This document shows positions 63,620 through 64,000 of a DNA stretch of 64,000 nucleotides, piece after piece. The stretch covers positions 62,001 to 126,000 of the forward strand of contig NZ_JAPNLK010000010.1 in NCBI RefSeq assembly GCF_026627505.1, given 5' to 3'. A program made the position numbers and the translations under genes. The stretch is from Streptomyces sp. H27-H5 (GTDB lineage: Bacteria > Actinomycetota > Actinomycetes > Streptomycetales > Streptomycetaceae). Position 1 is the first letter of the stretch. Each line of letters starts with the position of its first letter. The notes beneath the pieces were generated by a model that saw nothing but the letters and a program-made list of their open reading frames with translations, was not told where the DNA came from and searched no databases.

Positions 63620-63984
63620 GGAAGGTCCTTCGTTGCGGGTCGGGTCCCCGGCGTGTCCAGGGGGCCGGGCGTGTTCGGGTGACATGCGGGCGTGTTCAGG
63701 TGACATAAACGTAGGCGTCCGTCATTGCGGTACAGCGGTGCTTCTGTAACAGCAACCCGACGGGGTCCCGTCGGAGTCGTTACACGGGCCGTTACACAGT
63801 CGATCGCAGGCCCCGCACGCCACACGGGCCCCGCGCACCCGGCACGGCCCGCACACCCCGTGCGGCTCCTCGTTCCCACGAGGCGCCCCGCGCCACTCCA
63901 ACGACGGGGCCCGGCCGCAGGACCCGGCAGGGGGATTGTCCGTCGGCGTCCGGCCTGCTCCCATGGACTGCGGGGGTGAGGGCG
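63620..63984. other. 365-bp region, promoters only
   Basis: No credible gene. It holds the direct repeat at 63667-63708 and two CGTTACAC repeats (63778-63797 region), probably parts of promoters for the flanking genes. Confidence 0.45.
63667..63708. repeat. 21-bp direct repeat upstream of the Tat-signal gene
   Basis: GGGCGTGTTCGGGTGACATGC (63667-63687) is followed at once by a copy with 18 of 21 identities (63688-63708). It sits about 50-90 bases before the start codon of the minus-strand gene, a fitting place for operator sites. Confidence 0.7.
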
Positions 63985-64000
63985 ATGCCCGGACTCAAGG
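63985..64000 (+). CDS. Possible start of a gene leaving the window
   Basis: An ATG at 63985 (MPGLK) follows a GGGGGTGAGGG stretch and stays open to the window edge. Only five codons are seen, so this is a suggestion. Confidence 0.25.

Overview
This is high-GC actinobacterial DNA, almost certainly from a Streptomyces chromosome. The signs are the very strong third-position G/C bias, frequent GTG starts, snapalysin with its divergent LysR regulator, nickel superoxide dismutase with its maturation protease, an EshA-type encapsulin, a four-gene conservon, the fused 2-oxoglutarate decarboxylase/dehydrogenase, and many small DUF proteins typical of the genus. I see no rRNA or tRNA gene, no CRISPR array, no intact insertion sequence and no phage module. 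Gene order from the malic enzyme to the FtsW/PBP pair looks like conserved core chromosome. The 18.5-31 kb block looks like an accessory island set into it.

Layout. 0-1.2 kb: NO detoxification, with hmp (cut by the window edge) behind its [4Fe-4S] NsrR repressor and a palindrome in front of each gene. 1.3-3.9 kb: a family 2B encapsulin shell followed by a polyprenyl diphosphate synthase, a candidate terpenoid nanocompartment. 4.0-11 kb: small regulatory and secreted-enzyme units (GNAT, zinc ribbon, snpA/snpR, DUF4097-PadR, HTH-ClpN), a frameshifted zinc-type alcohol dehydrogenase, and two copies of a dispersed palindromic element. 11-18.4 kb: malic enzyme, a polar amino-acid ABC transporter, a methyltransferase, a CGNR regulator and sodX/sodN.

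18.5-30.9 kb: the most interesting region. Seven co-directional genes encode a trypsin-like protease, a MoxR AAA+ ATPase, a vWA/TPR-like protein, a 64-residue FxSxx-type precursor peptide, a radical SAM/SPASM maturase, an HExxH peptide-modification enzyme and a 1000-residue TIR-NB-ARC-TPR protein. Together they read as a peptide-modification (RiPP-like) module wired to an NLR-like sensor and a protease/AAA+/vWA conflict module. I infer a defence or signalling system. Its biochemistry is not settled by the sequence.

31-45 kb: 2-oxoglutarate decarboxylase/dehydrogenase (kgd), a two-component pair, a spermidine-synthase-like protein, cell-envelope proteins, a mercaptopyruvate sulfurtransferase and lon with a HAIR-type operator. 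45-53 kb: a PP2C-like phosphatase, then a conservon (sensor kinase, roadblock, DUF742, GTPase-like) with an FAD monooxygenase attached. 53-64 kb: an NlpC/P60 hydrolase, SHOCT and DUF6325 proteins, an FtsW/RodA-PBP pair, a divergent pair of diiron enzymes with a TetR regulator, an orphan sensor kinase with a lipoprotein partner, and a Tat-signal protein. Coordinates of starts were chosen by ribosome-binding sites and overlaps where the sequence allowed it.
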